Origin: Rathayibacter sp. Leaf185
GTDB taxonomy: Bacteria; Actinomycetota; Actinomycetes; Actinomycetales; Microbacteriaceae
Assembly (NCBI RefSeq): GCF_001423885.1
Contig: NZ_LMPP01000003.1
Span: forward strand, 1-64,000
Length of the DNA: 64,000 bases
Reading direction: 5' to 3'
Shown here: positions 44,701 to 54,361 of the stretch, piece by piece
Numbering within the stretch: the stretch's first letter is position 1
How the letters are laid out: the number at the start of each line of letters is the position of its first letter
Notes under the pieces: generated by a model
What the model was told of the DNA's origin: nothing
The model's input: only the letters and a program-made list of their open reading frames with translations
Databases searched by the model: none
Position numbers and translations under genes: made by a program

Positions 44701-45189
44701 ACCGCGGCGGCGGACCGCGCGGAGTTCCTCCCCGACTCCGTGGTCGCCGTGCAGCCCCCCCTGCTCCCGATGCTCTCGGCGCAGGAGCGCGTCGTCTTCG
44801 ACTTCTGGGCCACGGGGATCTCTCCCGACGACCACCCCCTCCGGCACCTGCGGGCGAGTCTGCGCGATCGGGGATCCCGCTCCACGGCCGATCTGCCCGG
44901 CACCGCCTCCGGCACCCGAGTGGAGGTCGGCGGGGTCGTGATCCACCGTCAACGTCCCTCCACAGCCGGTGGAGTGACCTTCATGAACCTCGAGGACGAG
45001 CACGGGATCCTCAACGTGATCTGTTCCGTCGGAGTATGGAACCGCTACCGGCGCATCGCCCGGGAGGCGCCCGCTCTGCTCGTCAGAGGGATCCTCGAGC
45101 GCTCCGACGAGGGAGTGACCAACCTCCTCGCCGACCGCTTCGAGCCCCTCACGGTCGGCGCCCGGACCACGTCCCGCAACTTCCGATGA
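41758..45189 (+). CDS. dnaE2: Error-prone DNA polymerase DnaE2
   Basis: 1143 residues, ATG with GAAGGAG. A PHP domain opens the protein (YAELHAHSNFSFLDGAS, LALTDHDGLYG), followed by the C-family polymerase core with GRGSAANS, PDIDVDFDSERR carrying catalytic aspartates, and GLVKFDLLGLGML. The tail has helix-hairpin-helix motifs (LAEVKGIGSALAEHV) and an OB fold (GGVVIHRQRPSTAGGVTFMN). Size and the ImuA-ImuB context identify the mutagenic DnaE2, not the replicative DnaE1. It is 51 bases after imuB in the LexA-controlled operon. Confidence 0.97.
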   Translation: MGWNNPPIPWSEFERRLSTGRRADGSVVRGDGGDSPAWSHKRGAYSPGDDVTAPDEKVPYAELHAHSNFSFLDGASRPEQLVEEAVRLGIDTLALTDHDGLYGIVRMAEAAQGQRALGNEVRTAFGAELSLGLRAPQNGVADPEGSHLLVLARREEGYHRLARAITTAQLAGAEKGKPSYDLDELAHAAGGHWIVLTGCRKGHVRQALVSEGAEAAEDEVRELVRLFGASNVLVELFDHGDPLASLHNDLLAEIAGRLRLRVVATGNVHYARPEDRPLQTALTAVRARRSLDEMDGWLPATAGAHLRSGAEMAERFARYPGAVENTVRVADEIAFELSRVRPRLPRQEVPEGHTPMSWLRELVREAVPRKYPRADSDVLDRLEKELAVIEDKDFPGYFLIVHDIVHFAKGKGILCQGRGSAANSAVCYVLGITAVDSIFYDLPFERFLSSIRDEEPDIDVDFDSERREEVIQHVYEKYGRLNAAQVANVITYRPKFAVRDMAKALGYSAGQQDGWSKQVERWGAITESSADHDIPDDVVALSTRVLGAPRHLGIHSGGMVLTDRPVGEVCPIEPARMEKRTVLQWDKDDCAWMGLVKFDLLGLGMLAALQYTFDLVAEHVGEEWDLSTIPREEKGVYDQLCRADSIGVFQVESRAQMGTLPRLQPRRFYDLVIEVALIRPGPIQGGAVHPYIRRKLGEEPVSYQHPLLVTPLKRTLGVPLFQEQLMQVAVAVGDCSAEDADLLRRAMGSKRGTEKIETLRGRLYEGMERNGITGEVADDIYRRIQAFANFGFAESHAISFALLVYASAWLRLHYPAAFTAALLRAQPMGFYAPHTLVADARRHGVRIGSPDVNLSLSHPGLEAIPDGPARRRNGAPLGRDGCLASDQPPTGLFDRSEPFDTDDHRRDGGFLVRLGLAEVKGIGSALAEHVVAERERGGPYASMADLSRRAGLTASQLEALGAAGAFDSLGLDRRQALWEAGTAAADRAEFLPDSVVAVQPPLLPMLSAQERVVFDFWATGISPDDHPLRHLRASLRDRGSRSTADLPGTASGTRVEVGGVVIHRQRPSTAGGVTFMNLEDEHGILNVICSVGVWNRYRRIAREAPALLVRGILERSDEGVTNLLADRFEPLTVGARTTSRNFR

Positions 45190-45245
45190 CCGCGCGCACG
45201 CGACGACCGCACCGACCACAGCTCGACCCACGAGGAAGCGACACC

Positions 45246-45683
45246 ATGACGACCACCGACCACCTCCCGACCACGACGCTCGACGCACCGATCGTGGAGG
45301 ACCGCGAGCTGCGCGACCGGGTCTCCTCGCTGATCGGGCCCGCCTACCGGAGGGCCCTCTGGCCGCTCTTCCTCGACCGCGACGGCTATCAGCTGCCGAT
45401 CCTCTACCCGGTCGACGGCCTCCCCGTGCACCCCGACGAGGAGAAGACCGAGCGGATCGTGGCGACGCTGGCGAAGGCGGTCGCCCACCAGGACGTCGGA
45501 GCACTCGCCTTCGCCCTCGAGCGCCCCGGGCGGGCCTTCCTCGGCGAGTCCGATCGGGTTCTCGCCCGGCACCTCTCCGCCGCCTGCCACCGCCGCGCCA
45601 TCCCCCTTCGCGCTCTCCTCCTGGTGCACGACGAGGGCGTGCGGATCATCGCGGCGGGAGAGTACGGGACGGCGGCGCGGTGA
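45246..45683 (+). CDS. Unknown protein at the end of the SOS mutagenesis operon
   Basis: 145 residues, ATG with GAGGAAG upstream, 56 bases after dnaE2 and before a convergent treZ gene. It has no signal peptide. The sequence alternates strands and helices (RALWPLFLDRDGYQLPILYP, IVATLAKAVAHQDVGALAFAL, AIPLRALLLVHDEGVRIIA) in one small alpha/beta domain. I have a vague memory of similar unannotated actinobacterial proteins but no named family. Its place suggests LexA control. Function unknown. Confidence 0.8.
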   Translation: MTTTDHLPTTTLDAPIVEDRELRDRVSSLIGPAYRRALWPLFLDRDGYQLPILYPVDGLPVHPDEEKTERIVATLAKAVAHQDVGALAFALERPGRAFLGESDRVLARHLSAACHRRAIPLRALLLVHDEGVRIIAAGEYGTAAR

Positions 45684-45699
45684 CGCGGTGGCCGGCGGC

Positions 45700-47496
45700 T
45701 CAGGCGGGAGGCGCGAGCGTGATCAGCAGCGACGAGGCACCGAGGTCGACCTCGGTGTCGCCGGGCTGGACGGCGTACTCGCCCACCCCGAGCAGCGACT
45801 CCGCCACCTCGGGCAGCGGAACGCGGGCCGCTGCCGCACCGACGTTGATCGCGATCGTCACGCGGCCCCGGCCGATCGTCAGCCAGCGCTCCTGCTCGTC
45901 GTACGCGACCTCGACCGAGCCGAAACGCGGGTCGGTCAGCTCGGGGAAGCGGCGGCGCAGCGCGGCGAGCTCGCGGTACACGTCGAGGATGCGCGCGTGG
46001 CGACCCTCCTCGACCTCGGTCCAGTCGAGCCGCGAGCGAGTGAAGGTCTCGGGGTCCTGCGGGTCGGGCACGACCTCCGGGTCCCAGCCCATCCTGGCGA
46101 ACTCCGCGATGCGGCCCTTGGCGGTCGCCTCGCCCAGATCCTTCTCGGGGTGCGAGGTGAAGAACTGCCACGGCGTCGACGCCGCCCACTCCTCGCCCAT
46201 GAACAGCATCGGAGTGAAGGGGCCGAGCAGGGTCAGCGTCGCCGCGATCGCGAGCCGGCCCTCGTCGAGGGTCGCCGTGAGCCGGTCGCCGATCGCACGG
46301 TTGCCGATCTGGTCGTGGTTCTGGCTGCAGACGACGAGTCGCCAGGTCGGCATGTGCTGGACATCGACGGGGCGACCGTGGTGACGGCCGCGGAACGTCG
46401 AGAGCGTGCCGTCGTGGAAGAATCCGCGCGTGAGCACCTTCGCCAGGGCGCCGAGCGGAGCGAAGTCCTCGTAGTAGCCCGTGGTCTCGCCGGTCAGCGC
46501 GACGTGCACCGCGTGGTGGAAGTCGTCGCTCCACTGGGCGTCGAGCCCGTAGCCGCCTGCCTCCCGCGGCGTGATCAGCTTCGGGTCGTTCAGGTCCGAT
46601 TCCGCGATCAGCGTCAGCGGGCGCCCGACGTGCGCCGAGAGGACGGCGACCTCGGCCGCCATCTCCTCGAGCACGTGCACGGCGCTCTCGTCCGAGAGGG
46701 CGTGCACCGCATCCAGGCGCAGCGCGTCGACGTGGTAGTCGCGGAGCCACATCAGCGCATTGTCGAGGATGTAGCCGCGGACGACGTCGGCTCCGGAGCC
46801 GTCGAGGTTGATCGAGCTGCCCCAGGTGTTGGCCTTCTCGCTCTTGAGGTAGGGCCCGAACTCGGGGAGGTAGTTCCCGCTCGGACCGAGGTGGTTGTAC
46901 ACCACGTCCTGCACGACGCCGATACCGGCGCGGTGGGCGGCGTCGACGAAGCGCTGGTACGCCTCCGGTCCGCCGTACGGCTCGTGGACGGCGTACCAGA
47001 GCACGCCGTCGTAGCCCCAGTTGTGCGTCCCGTTCACCGCGTTGACCGGGAGGATCTCGACGAAGTCGACCCCGATCGACCGCAGGTGCTCGAGCTTGCC
47101 GGCCGCGGCGTCGAGAGTCCCCTCGGGAGTGAACGTCCCGATGTGCAGCTCGTAGATCACGGCACCGGCGAGCTGGCGACCCGTCCAGGCCTGATCGCCC
47201 CACTCGTGGGTCGCCGGGTCGAAGGTGCGCGAGAGCTCGTGCACACCGCTCGGCTGACGCCTCGACCGCGGGTCCGGGAAGGGACCGGCGCCGTCGATCC
47301 GGTAGCCGTAGTCCACCTCACCCGCAACGACCGGCGCCGAGGCGCGCCACCAGCCGCCGTCGCCCGTCGCGGCCATCGGCACGATCTCGCCGCCTCCGAT
47401 CACGAGGTCGACGGCGGAGGCATCGGGCGCCCACACATCGAAGCGCTCGGGTCCCGTCGTCGGCAGGGCGTAGCGGTAGGGAGTCGTGCTGGTCAC
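45700..47496 (-). CDS. treZ: Maltooligosyltrehalose trehalohydrolase TreZ
   Basis: 598 residues, GTG with GGAG upstream. N-terminal E-set domain, then a GH13 barrel: [32 protein letters not shown], nucleophile Asp in [11 protein letters not shown], acid Glu in LIAESDLND and NHDQIGNRA. It releases trehalose from maltooligosyltrehalose made by TreY, encoded 45 bases upstream in the same operon. Confidence 0.96.
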   Translation of the reverse strand: MTSTTPYRYALPTTGPERFDVWAPDASAVDLVIGGGEIVPMAATGDGGWWRASAPVVAGEVDYGYRIDGAGPFPDPRSRRQPSGVHELSRTFDPATHEWGDQAWTGRQLAGAVIYELHIGTFTPEGTLDAAAGKLEHLRSIGVDFVEILPVNAVNGTHNWGYDGVLWYAVHEPYGGPEAYQRFVDAAHRAGIGVVQDVVYNHLGPSGNYLPEFGPYLKSEKANTWGSSINLDGSGADVVRGYILDNALMWLRDYHVDALRLDAVHALSDESAVHVLEEMAAEVAVLSAHVGRPLTLIAESDLNDPKLITPREAGGYGLDAQWSDDFHHAVHVALTGETTGYYEDFAPLGALAKVLTRGFFHDGTLSTFRGRHHGRPVDVQHMPTWRLVVCSQNHDQIGNRAIGDRLTATLDEGRLAIAATLTLLGPFTPMLFMGEEWAASTPWQFFTSHPEKDLGEATAKGRIAEFARMGWDPEVVPDPQDPETFTRSRLDWTEVEEGRHARILDVYRELAALRRRFPELTDPRFGSVEVAYDEQERWLTIGRGRVTIAINVGAAAARVPLPEVAESLLGVGEYAVQPGDTEVDLGASSLLITLAPPA

Positions 47497-47541
47497 GGAG
47501 ATCTCCAGGGTCGATCGAGAGGAACGGGGAGCAGGCGCCGG

Positions 47542-49854
47542 TCAGGAGACCGGAGCGAGGAGTGCCACGGGCAGGTCGCCGAGGATCTCGGAGAGCGGCG
47601 TCGGTCCGCCGGCGAAGGTGCGGCCGGTCAGGACGTCCTCGACGGGGTGCCCGGGCAGGACGATCACCGTGTCGCTCCAGCCGCCGGCCGCGGCCAGCCC
47701 CGCGGGGAGCCGCGTCGCGACGGTCACCGCTCCCCCGCGATCGAAGGCGATCGCGTGGTCGGACGCGGGACCGACGACGGACACCGGCACGTAGCGCGTG
47801 AAGAGCTCCGGCCGGTCGCGACGGAGCCGCAGGGCGCGCGAGGTGACGAGCAGCTTCGCCGCGCCCTCCTGATCGATCTGAGGCAGCCATCCGCCGTCGA
47901 TCCGCTCGAGCAGCGCGCGCCGCTCGGCGAAGTCGACCGGGCGCCGGTTGTCGGGGTCGACGAGCGACGTCTCCCACAGCTCGCTGCCCTGGTACACGTC
48001 CGGGATGCCCGGAGCCGTCAGCTGCACGAGCTTCGCGGCGAGGCCGTTCGACCAGCCGGCCGACTGCACCCGGGTCACCGTCTCCTCGACGAGGCGGCGC
48101 ACGGCCGGCTCGTCGAGGGCGGCGTCGATCGCCGCGTGCATCCGCTTCTCGAACGCCTCGTCCGGAGCGGTCCAGTGCGTCGAGCTGTCGGCCTCGCGCG
48201 ACGCCTTCTCGGCGTAGGCGTGCAGGCGCTCGCGCGTAGCGGGCCACGTGCCCACGACGGCCTCCCACAGCAGGTGCTCGATCGGCCCGTCCCCGAAGCC
48301 GACCAGCTCGTGCAGCGAACGCAGAGTGGTCGCCCAGGCCTCGGGGTCCTCGGCCAGCGCCGTGATCCGCGCCCGGGTGTCCTCGCCGCGCTTGGTGTCG
48401 TGCGTCGACAGCGTCGTGAGCGAGGCGGGGAACGACGCCTGGCGCACCGACTGCCGGCGGTGGAACTCGTCGAGCTCGATCGAGAACTCGTCCGGGTCGG
48501 CGCCGACCTCGTTCAGCGAGGTGAGCCGGCTGTAGCGGTAGAACGCCGTGTCCTCGACTCCCTTGGCCATGACCATGCCGGAGGTCTGCTGGAACCGGAC
48601 GGAGACCGGAGTGCCGGTCTCGCCCAGGAGCTCTGCGACCCGGTCGATGACAGGGGCGATCTCGGGTCTGCGGTGCACGGCGTCCCGGCGGGCGTGCTCG
48701 AGGTGCTCCGCACCCACGGGGAGGTAGCTCCGGTAGACCGGGAAGGTCGCCAGCAGCTCCGCCAGGGCGTCGTCGGCCCCGTCGACCTCGGGGATCAGGC
48801 GGGCGAGGCGGAGGACCTCGGACCGGAGGATCCCGTCGGCGATCCCGCGCTTGGTGTCGTGGATGAGTTCGGCCCAGACCACGGGCGAACCGCCGCCGCC
48901 GAGCTCGGCGTCGAGGCCCTCGAGGACCGGGCGGGCATCGGGGTCGACCAGGATGCGGTCGACATCGGCCAGGGCGTCGTACCCCGTCGTGCCCACCGTC
49001 GCCCAGTGAGCGGGCAGCTGCTCGTCGCCCTCGAGGATCTTCTCGACCCACACCGGCGCTCCGCCGATGGCGCGCGCCAGGTCGTCGAGGTATCCACCCG
49101 GGTCGGCGAGGCCGTCGGGGTGGTCGACTCGGAGGCCGTCGGCGAGACCCTCGGTGAACCACCGGACGATCTCGCGGTGCGACGCGTCGAACACCTCGGG
49201 CCGCTCGACCGTGATCGCCGCGAGCGTGTTCACCGCGAAGAAGCGGCGGTAGTTCAACTCGGCGTCCGCACGGCGCCAGTTGACCAGCTCGTAGCTCTGC
49301 CGGGCGTGCACGGTGCGACCGGAGTCACCGGGCTCAGCGGTCCCCGGAGCGATCGGCAGCCGGTTCTCGTAGTAGTGCAGCTCGTCGCCGACGACCTCGA
49401 GCGCGTCGAGCTCGGAGTCGCTGTCGCCTTCAGCCGCCCCGTCACCGAGGATGGGCACGCGCAGGCGACCCCCGCCCGCCTCCCAGTCGATGTCGAAGGC
49501 GGTCGCGTAGCGCGACGAGGTCCCGTTCTTCAGCAGATCCCACCACCACGCGTTCTCGACCGGAGTCGCGACACCCATGTGGTTGGGCACGATGTCGATC
49601 AGGACGCCGAGACCCTCCTTGCGAGCGGCGGCGGAGGCGTGCGCGAGCCCCTCGGCGCCGCCGCGAGCGGGGTCGACCGAGTCGTGGTCGACCACGTCGT
49701 AGCCGTGGTCGGAGCCGGGCTCCGCCGTGAGCAGGGGCGAGAAGTACAGCCAGTCCGCGCCGAGAGCGCGCACGTAGTCGGCGATCTGCGCCGCCTCGTC
49801 GAGATCGAAGCCGGAGCGGATCTGGAGTCGGTAGGTCGAAGCGGGCAGTCGCAC
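47542..49854 (-). CDS. treY: Maltooligosyltrehalose synthase TreY
   Basis: 770 residues. GTG start one base after the treX stop, with AGGAG inside treX. GH13 family 26 features: [51 protein letters not shown] (nucleophile), [11 protein letters not shown] (acid/base) and VSLSA-type [12 protein letters not shown]. It converts the reducing end of maltodextrins to a trehalosyl bond. Middle gene of treX-treY-treZ. Confidence 0.97.
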   Translation of the reverse strand: MRLPASTYRLQIRSGFDLDEAAQIADYVRALGADWLYFSPLLTAEPGSDHGYDVVDHDSVDPARGGAEGLAHASAAARKEGLGVLIDIVPNHMGVATPVENAWWWDLLKNGTSSRYATAFDIDWEAGGGRLRVPILGDGAAEGDSDSELDALEVVGDELHYYENRLPIAPGTAEPGDSGRTVHARQSYELVNWRRADAELNYRRFFAVNTLAAITVERPEVFDASHREIVRWFTEGLADGLRVDHPDGLADPGGYLDDLARAIGGAPVWVEKILEGDEQLPAHWATVGTTGYDALADVDRILVDPDARPVLEGLDAELGGGGSPVVWAELIHDTKRGIADGILRSEVLRLARLIPEVDGADDALAELLATFPVYRSYLPVGAEHLEHARRDAVHRRPEIAPVIDRVAELLGETGTPVSVRFQQTSGMVMAKGVEDTAFYRYSRLTSLNEVGADPDEFSIELDEFHRRQSVRQASFPASLTTLSTHDTKRGEDTRARITALAEDPEAWATTLRSLHELVGFGDGPIEHLLWEAVVGTWPATRERLHAYAEKASREADSSTHWTAPDEAFEKRMHAAIDAALDEPAVRRLVEETVTRVQSAGWSNGLAAKLVQLTAPGIPDVYQGSELWETSLVDPDNRRPVDFAERRALLERIDGGWLPQIDQEGAAKLLVTSRALRLRRDRPELFTRYVPVSVVGPASDHAIAFDRGGAVTVATRLPAGLAAAGGWSDTVIVLPGHPVEDVLTGRTFAGGPTPLSEILGDLPVALLAPVS

Positions 49855-49855
49855 G

Positions 49856-52102
49856 TCAGGCTCCTGTCGAAGAGGCGGTCGCGGCGTCGGTCGACTCCGC
49901 GTGGGGGCTCATGTGGCTGGTGATGATCGGGATCGCCGATGTGGCGGCCTGCGAGGCGAGGGAGGCGGCCACGGAGTGATCCACCTCGGGCTCGGGGGCG
50001 CTGTGCTCCTGCAGGATCACGAGCGACTTCGCCTGCACCGTCAGGATCGCGCCGGCCGGACGCGGGATCGAGTCGGCCTCCGCTCCGGCGGTGTCGACCA
50101 GGACGGCCCACTCGAGCGCGTACTCGTCACTCGGGATCGTGAACTCGACATCGGAGTCGTCGGCGTTGAAGTAGAGGAGGAAGCTGTCGTCCATCACCGC
50201 CTGCCCGCGCTCGTCGCGCTCGCGGATGCCGTTGCCGTTGAGGTAGATGCCGACCGAGCGGTCCAGGCCCGAGTCCCAGTCCGACGGCGTCATCTCGGTG
50301 CCGTCGGCCTTGAACCAGACGATGTCGGGCAGGGGCTCCCCGGTGCCGCGCAGCACGGGGCGGCCGTCGAAGAAGCGCCCGCGGCGGAACGTCGGGTGCT
50401 CAGCGCGGAGGCGGATCAGCGCCGCCGTGAACTCGACCAGCGGCCGGTCGGCCGTCGTCCAGTCGATCCAGGTCAGCGCGCTGTCCTGCGCGTAGGTGTT
50501 GTTGTTGCCGTTCTGCGTCCGGCCCAGCTCGTCGCCGTGCAGGATCATCGGCACGCCCTGCGAGATCAGCATCGTCGCGAGGAAGTTCCGCTGCTGTCGG
50601 GCGCGGAGGCCGAGCACCTTCGGGTCGTCCGTCGGGCCCTCGGCGCCGTGGTTCCAAGAGCGGTTGTGCGACTCGCCGTCGTTGCCGTCCTCGCCGTTCG
50701 CGTCGTTGTGCTTCTCGTTGTACGAGACGAGGTCGCGGAGTGTGAAGCCGTCGTGCGCGGTGACGAAGTTGATGGAGGCGACGGGGCGGCGACCGGAGCG
50801 CGCATACAGGTCGGCGGATCCCGTCAGCCGCGAGGCGAACTCGCCGAGGGTCGACGGCTCGCCGCGCCAGAAGTCGCGGACCGTGTCGCGGTACTTCCCG
50901 TTCCACTCCGTCCACTGCGGGGGGAAGTTGCCGACCTGGTAGCCGCCGGGGCCGACGTCCCACGGCTCGGCGATCAGCTTGACCTGCGAGACCACCGGGT
51001 CCTGCTGGACGAGCTCGAAGAAGGTCGAGAGCCGGTCGACATCGTAGAACTCGCGTGCCAGGGCAGAGGCGAGGTCGAAGCGGAATCCGTCGACGCGCAT
51101 CTCGGTCACCCAGTAGCGCAGGGAGTCCATGATCAGCTGCAGCGAGTGCGGGTGCCGCACGTTCAAGGTGTTGCCGGTGCCGGTGTAGTCCATGTAGTAG
51201 CGCTTGTCGTCGTCGACCAGGCGGTAGTACGCCTCGTTGTCGATGCCGCGGAACGACAGCGTCGGGCCGAGGTGGTTGCCCTCGGCAGTGTGGTTGTAGA
51301 CGACGTCGAGGATGACCTCGATGCCGGCCGCATGCAGCGCCCGCACCATGCTCTTGAACTCCTGCACCTGCTGACCCTGATCTCCGGTCGAGGAGTAGGT
51401 GTTCTGCGGTGCGAAGAAGCCGATGGTGTTGTAGCCCCAGTAGTTCGAGAGGCCCTTGTCGATCAGCGTGGAATCGTTGACGAACTGGTGCACCGGCATC
51501 AGCTCGATCGCCGTGATGCCCAGGTGCTTGAGGTGCGCGATGACCGCGGGGTGGGCGACGCCGGCGTAGGTGCCGCGCAGCTCCTCCGGGATGTCGGGAT
51601 GCGTCTTCGTGAGTCCCTTGACGTGCGCCTCGTAGATCACGGTGCTGTCGTAGGAGGTGAGGGGGCGTCGGTCGCCGGCCCAGTCGAAGAAGGGGTTGAT
51701 GACGACGCCCATCATCATGTGCGACGCCGAGTCCTCGTCGTTGGTCGAGTCGGGGTCGCCGAACGTGTACGAGAACAGCGACTGGTCCCAGTCGATCTCG
51801 CCCGCGACGGCCTTCGCGTACGGGTCCAGCAGCAGCTTGTTCGGGTTGCAGCGGTGGCCGGTGGCCGGATCGTACGGGCCGTGGATCCGGTAGCCGTACT
51901 TCTGGCCGGGCTGCACCTGCGGCAGGTAGCAGTGCCAGACGTAGGCGTCCGACTCGAGCACGTCGACTCGAGTCTCCGTGCCGTCCTCGTCGAAGAGGCA
52001 CAGCTCGACGCGCTCGGCGATCTCGCTGAACAGTGCGAAGTTCGTGCCGCTTCCGTCGAAAGTGGCGCCCAAGGGGTAGGCGGTTCCGGGCCAGGTCTCC
52101 AC
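49856..52102 (-). CDS. glgX: Glycogen debranching enzyme TreX/GlgX
   Basis: 748 residues from a GTG with AGAGGAG upstream; the frame continues to 52291 without a ribosome site. CBM48 domain ([17 protein letters not shown]) then the GH13 barrel: [23 protein letters not shown] (nucleophile), LIAEPWDVG (acid/base) and [14 protein letters not shown]. It hydrolyses alpha-1,6 branches to feed TreY and TreZ. The last 50 residues (after VILQEHS) are an Ala/Ser/Thr-rich, probably disordered tail. First gene of the operon. Confidence 0.95.
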   Translation of the reverse strand: METWPGTAYPLGATFDGSGTNFALFSEIAERVELCLFDEDGTETRVDVLESDAYVWHCYLPQVQPGQKYGYRIHGPYDPATGHRCNPNKLLLDPYAKAVAGEIDWDQSLFSYTFGDPDSTNDEDSASHMMMGVVINPFFDWAGDRRPLTSYDSTVIYEAHVKGLTKTHPDIPEELRGTYAGVAHPAVIAHLKHLGITAIELMPVHQFVNDSTLIDKGLSNYWGYNTIGFFAPQNTYSSTGDQGQQVQEFKSMVRALHAAGIEVILDVVYNHTAEGNHLGPTLSFRGIDNEAYYRLVDDDKRYYMDYTGTGNTLNVRHPHSLQLIMDSLRYWVTEMRVDGFRFDLASALAREFYDVDRLSTFFELVQQDPVVSQVKLIAEPWDVGPGGYQVGNFPPQWTEWNGKYRDTVRDFWRGEPSTLGEFASRLTGSADLYARSGRRPVASINFVTAHDGFTLRDLVSYNEKHNDANGEDGNDGESHNRSWNHGAEGPTDDPKVLGLRARQQRNFLATMLISQGVPMILHGDELGRTQNGNNNTYAQDSALTWIDWTTADRPLVEFTAALIRLRAEHPTFRRGRFFDGRPVLRGTGEPLPDIVWFKADGTEMTPSDWDSGLDRSVGIYLNGNGIRERDERGQAVMDDSFLLYFNADDSDVEFTIPSDEYALEWAVLVDTAGAEADSIPRPAGAILTVQAKSLVILQEHSAPEPEVDHSVAASLASQAATSAIPIITSHMSPHAESTDAATASSTGA

Positions 52103-52428
52103 GAGACTCCTCTGGGTTCTGGTCTCGGGCAGTCCGGGAGAGGCCGTCGTGCGGTCTGCGGATGCCCGACGTCGGGGGTGATGGTCCATCACCTTGGCGA
52201 CGGACCGACTGCCCAGCTTAGCGAGCGGCGCCTCCGAGGTACCCGGAGCGGCGACCCTCACGCTCCGGCACCCCCGCACGGGGGCACGCACCAGCGGGCG
52301 AGCGCAGTGCGGGAGGTCACGCTCGAACAGTACGGGCGCCTCTCGGCGGGCGGGAGGGCTGGCGCCGCGCCGAGCCGATCCGGTAGTGCCGCCCGGTAGT
52401 GCCGCGCCGCCGGATCAGCGGCGCCCGC
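52103..52428. other. 326-base upstream region of the treX-treY-treZ operon
   Basis: No gene is convincing here; the frames are shadows. It must hold the glgX promoter (reverse strand) and the helicase terminator. A 13-base tandem repeat (CGGTAGTGCCGCC then CGGTAGTGCCGCG, 52381-52406) is framed by GATCCGG (52377-52383) and CCGGATC (52410-52416), which can pair. The hairpin CCCCCGC/GCGGGGG type near 52268-52282 is also visible. Confidence 0.5.
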
Positions 52429-54234
52429 TCAGTGCGAGCCCATCCTCCGACGCAGCAGGTCGATGCGCGCCTGCAGCTGCGTCACGCTCGCCTGCGCCAC
52501 TGCGGGCCCCCCGCAGAGGCGCCGCAGCTCGGTGTGCACCGCTCCGTGCGTCTCCCCCGTGCCGCGGGCCCAGAGCCCGACGAGGGAGTTGAGCAGGCTC
52601 CGCTGCTCCTTGAGCGTGCGGTAGAGCGGCGCCGGTATCTCGGCGGCCTTCGCCTCCGGAGCCGCCTGCGCAGCGGTGCGCCCGCCCGCGCGCTTCGCCT
52701 GCCGCTGCTGGCGGTGCTGCAGCAGCTCGCGGACCTGATCGGGTTCGAGCAGCCCCGGCAGCCCGATGAAGTCGAGCTCCTCCTCGCTCTCGACCTCCAC
52801 CTCCATCCCGAACTCGGCGCCCTCGTAGACCACCCGGTCGAAGGTCGCCGCCGATCCGAGCGACTCGAAGCGCCCCTCGTCGAGCAGGTCGGAAGAGGCC
52901 TTTTCGCTGCGCTCGGCGTCGGCCATCATGTCGGCCTCGGGGTACTCCTCGTCGTCCGAGGAGCGGCGGTCGAGCGCGTGGTCCCGCTGCAACTCCATCG
53001 AGCCCGCGAGCGCGAGCAGCCCCGGCACGTTCGGCAGGAACACGGACGCCGTCTCCCCGCGTCGCCGCGCACGGACGAAGCGTCCGATCGCCTGGGCGAA
53101 GAACAGCGGAGTGGAGGCGGAGGTGGCGTAGACGCCCACGGCGAGTCGCGGTACGTCCACCCCCTCCGACACCATGCGGACGGCCACCATCCAGCGCGAG
53201 GAGTCCTGAGCGAACCCCTCGATCCGGTCGCTCGCCTCCTTCTCGTCCGAGAGGACGACGGTGACGCTCTCGCCACTGATCTCGCGGAGCATCGCGGCGT
53301 AGGCGCGGGCCGTGTAGTGGTCGGTCGCGATGACGAGCCCGCCCGCGTCGGGGATCGCGCGGCGCACCTCGGTGAGCCGGGTGTTCGCGGCGCGCAGGAC
53401 CGAGGGGATCCAGTCGCCCTTCGGATCGAGCGCCGTCCGCCACGCCTGCGAGGTGATGTCCTTCGTGTTGCCCTCGCCGAGACGCGCCTCCATCTCGTCG
53501 CCGGCCTTCGACTTCCAGCGCATCTGGCCCGCGTAGACCATGAAGAGCACCGGACGCACGACCCCGTCGGCGAGCGCGCGGCCGTAGCCGTAGGAGTAGT
53601 CGGTCAGGGAGGTGCGGATCCCCTCCTCATCGGCGAGGTAGCTGACGAACGGGATCGGCGCCGTGTCCGAGCGGAACGGCGTCCCGGTGAGTGAGAGCCT
53701 GCGCACCGCGGGCTCGAACGCCTCGCGGACCGCGTCGCCCCAGCTCATCGCGTCTCCGGCGTGGTGCACCTCGTCGAGGATGACGAGCGTGCGCCCCGAG
53801 AGCGTGAGCTCGCGGTGCAGCTCGGCGCGCACGGCGACCTGCGCGTAGGTCACCGCGACCCCGTGGTAGTGGCGCGCGTGGCGTCCCATCCGGTTGGTGA
53901 AGGTGGGGTCGAGCCGGATGCCGACGCGGTGCGCGGCCTCGGCCCACTGCCGCTTGAGGTGCTCGGTCGGGGCGACGACGGTGATGCGGTCGACGGTGCG
54001 GTTGTGCAGCAGCTCGGCGGCGAGGCGCAGGGCGAACGTGGTCTTGCCCGCGCCCGGAGTCGCGGCGGCCAGGAAGTCGCGCGGCTCGTGCTCGAAGTAC
54101 GACTCGAGGGCCTCCGCCTGCCACGCCCGGAGCTTGTTCGCCGTGCCCCACGGGGCCCGCCCGGGGAACGACGGGGACAGGTGCTCGGCCGCGGAGGTGC
54201 CGACCTGATGACCGAAGCTCGAGGGACTGTTCAC
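52429..54234 (-). CDS. DEAD/DEAH-box helicase (superfamily 2)
   Basis: 601 residues from a GTG; the frame extends 16 codons more without a start signal. LRAWQAEALESYFE (Q-motif-like), Walker A AATPGAGKTTFAL, DEVHH Walker B, LTGTPFRSD (motif III) and the second RecA domain with SEGVDVPRLAVGVYAT and QAIGRFVRARR are present. The C-terminal 170 residues are unusual, acidic then basic, and end in a coiled coil. The organisation is like Rad25/UvsW-type helicases of actinobacteria; the substrate (DNA or RNA) is unknown. Confidence 0.9.
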   Translation of the reverse strand: MNSPSSFGHQVGTSAAEHLSPSFPGRAPWGTANKLRAWQAEALESYFEHEPRDFLAAATPGAGKTTFALRLAAELLHNRTVDRITVVAPTEHLKRQWAEAAHRVGIRLDPTFTNRMGRHARHYHGVAVTYAQVAVRAELHRELTLSGRTLVILDEVHHAGDAMSWGDAVREAFEPAVRRLSLTGTPFRSDTAPIPFVSYLADEEGIRTSLTDYSYGYGRALADGVVRPVLFMVYAGQMRWKSKAGDEMEARLGEGNTKDITSQAWRTALDPKGDWIPSVLRAANTRLTEVRRAIPDAGGLVIATDHYTARAYAAMLREISGESVTVVLSDEKEASDRIEGFAQDSSRWMVAVRMVSEGVDVPRLAVGVYATSASTPLFFAQAIGRFVRARRRGETASVFLPNVPGLLALAGSMELQRDHALDRRSSDDEEYPEADMMADAERSEKASSDLLDEGRFESLGSAATFDRVVYEGAEFGMEVEVESEEELDFIGLPGLLEPDQVRELLQHRQQRQAKRAGGRTAAQAAPEAKAAEIPAPLYRTLKEQRSLLNSLVGLWARGTGETHGAVHTELRRLCGGPAVAQASVTQLQARIDLLRRRMGSH

Positions 54235-54361
54235 GTGGGCAAAGGCTACGCGACGGCACCGACACCGGGGCGGCCTCCGCACTCCTCCGCGGGAGCATCG
54301 GCGTGTCGCGGTCGGTCGCTCGGCGGATCCCGGAGCGCCTCGGCCGGAGCAGAATGGAGGG

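Noticed and set aside
45688-49923. Forward open frame of 1411 codons
   Set aside because: Antisense to treZ and treY, which have full catalytic motif sets; no recognisable domain in the long frame.
49901-52399. Forward open frame of 832 codons
   Set aside because: Antisense shadow of glgX with Val/Arg/Asp-rich low-information sequence.
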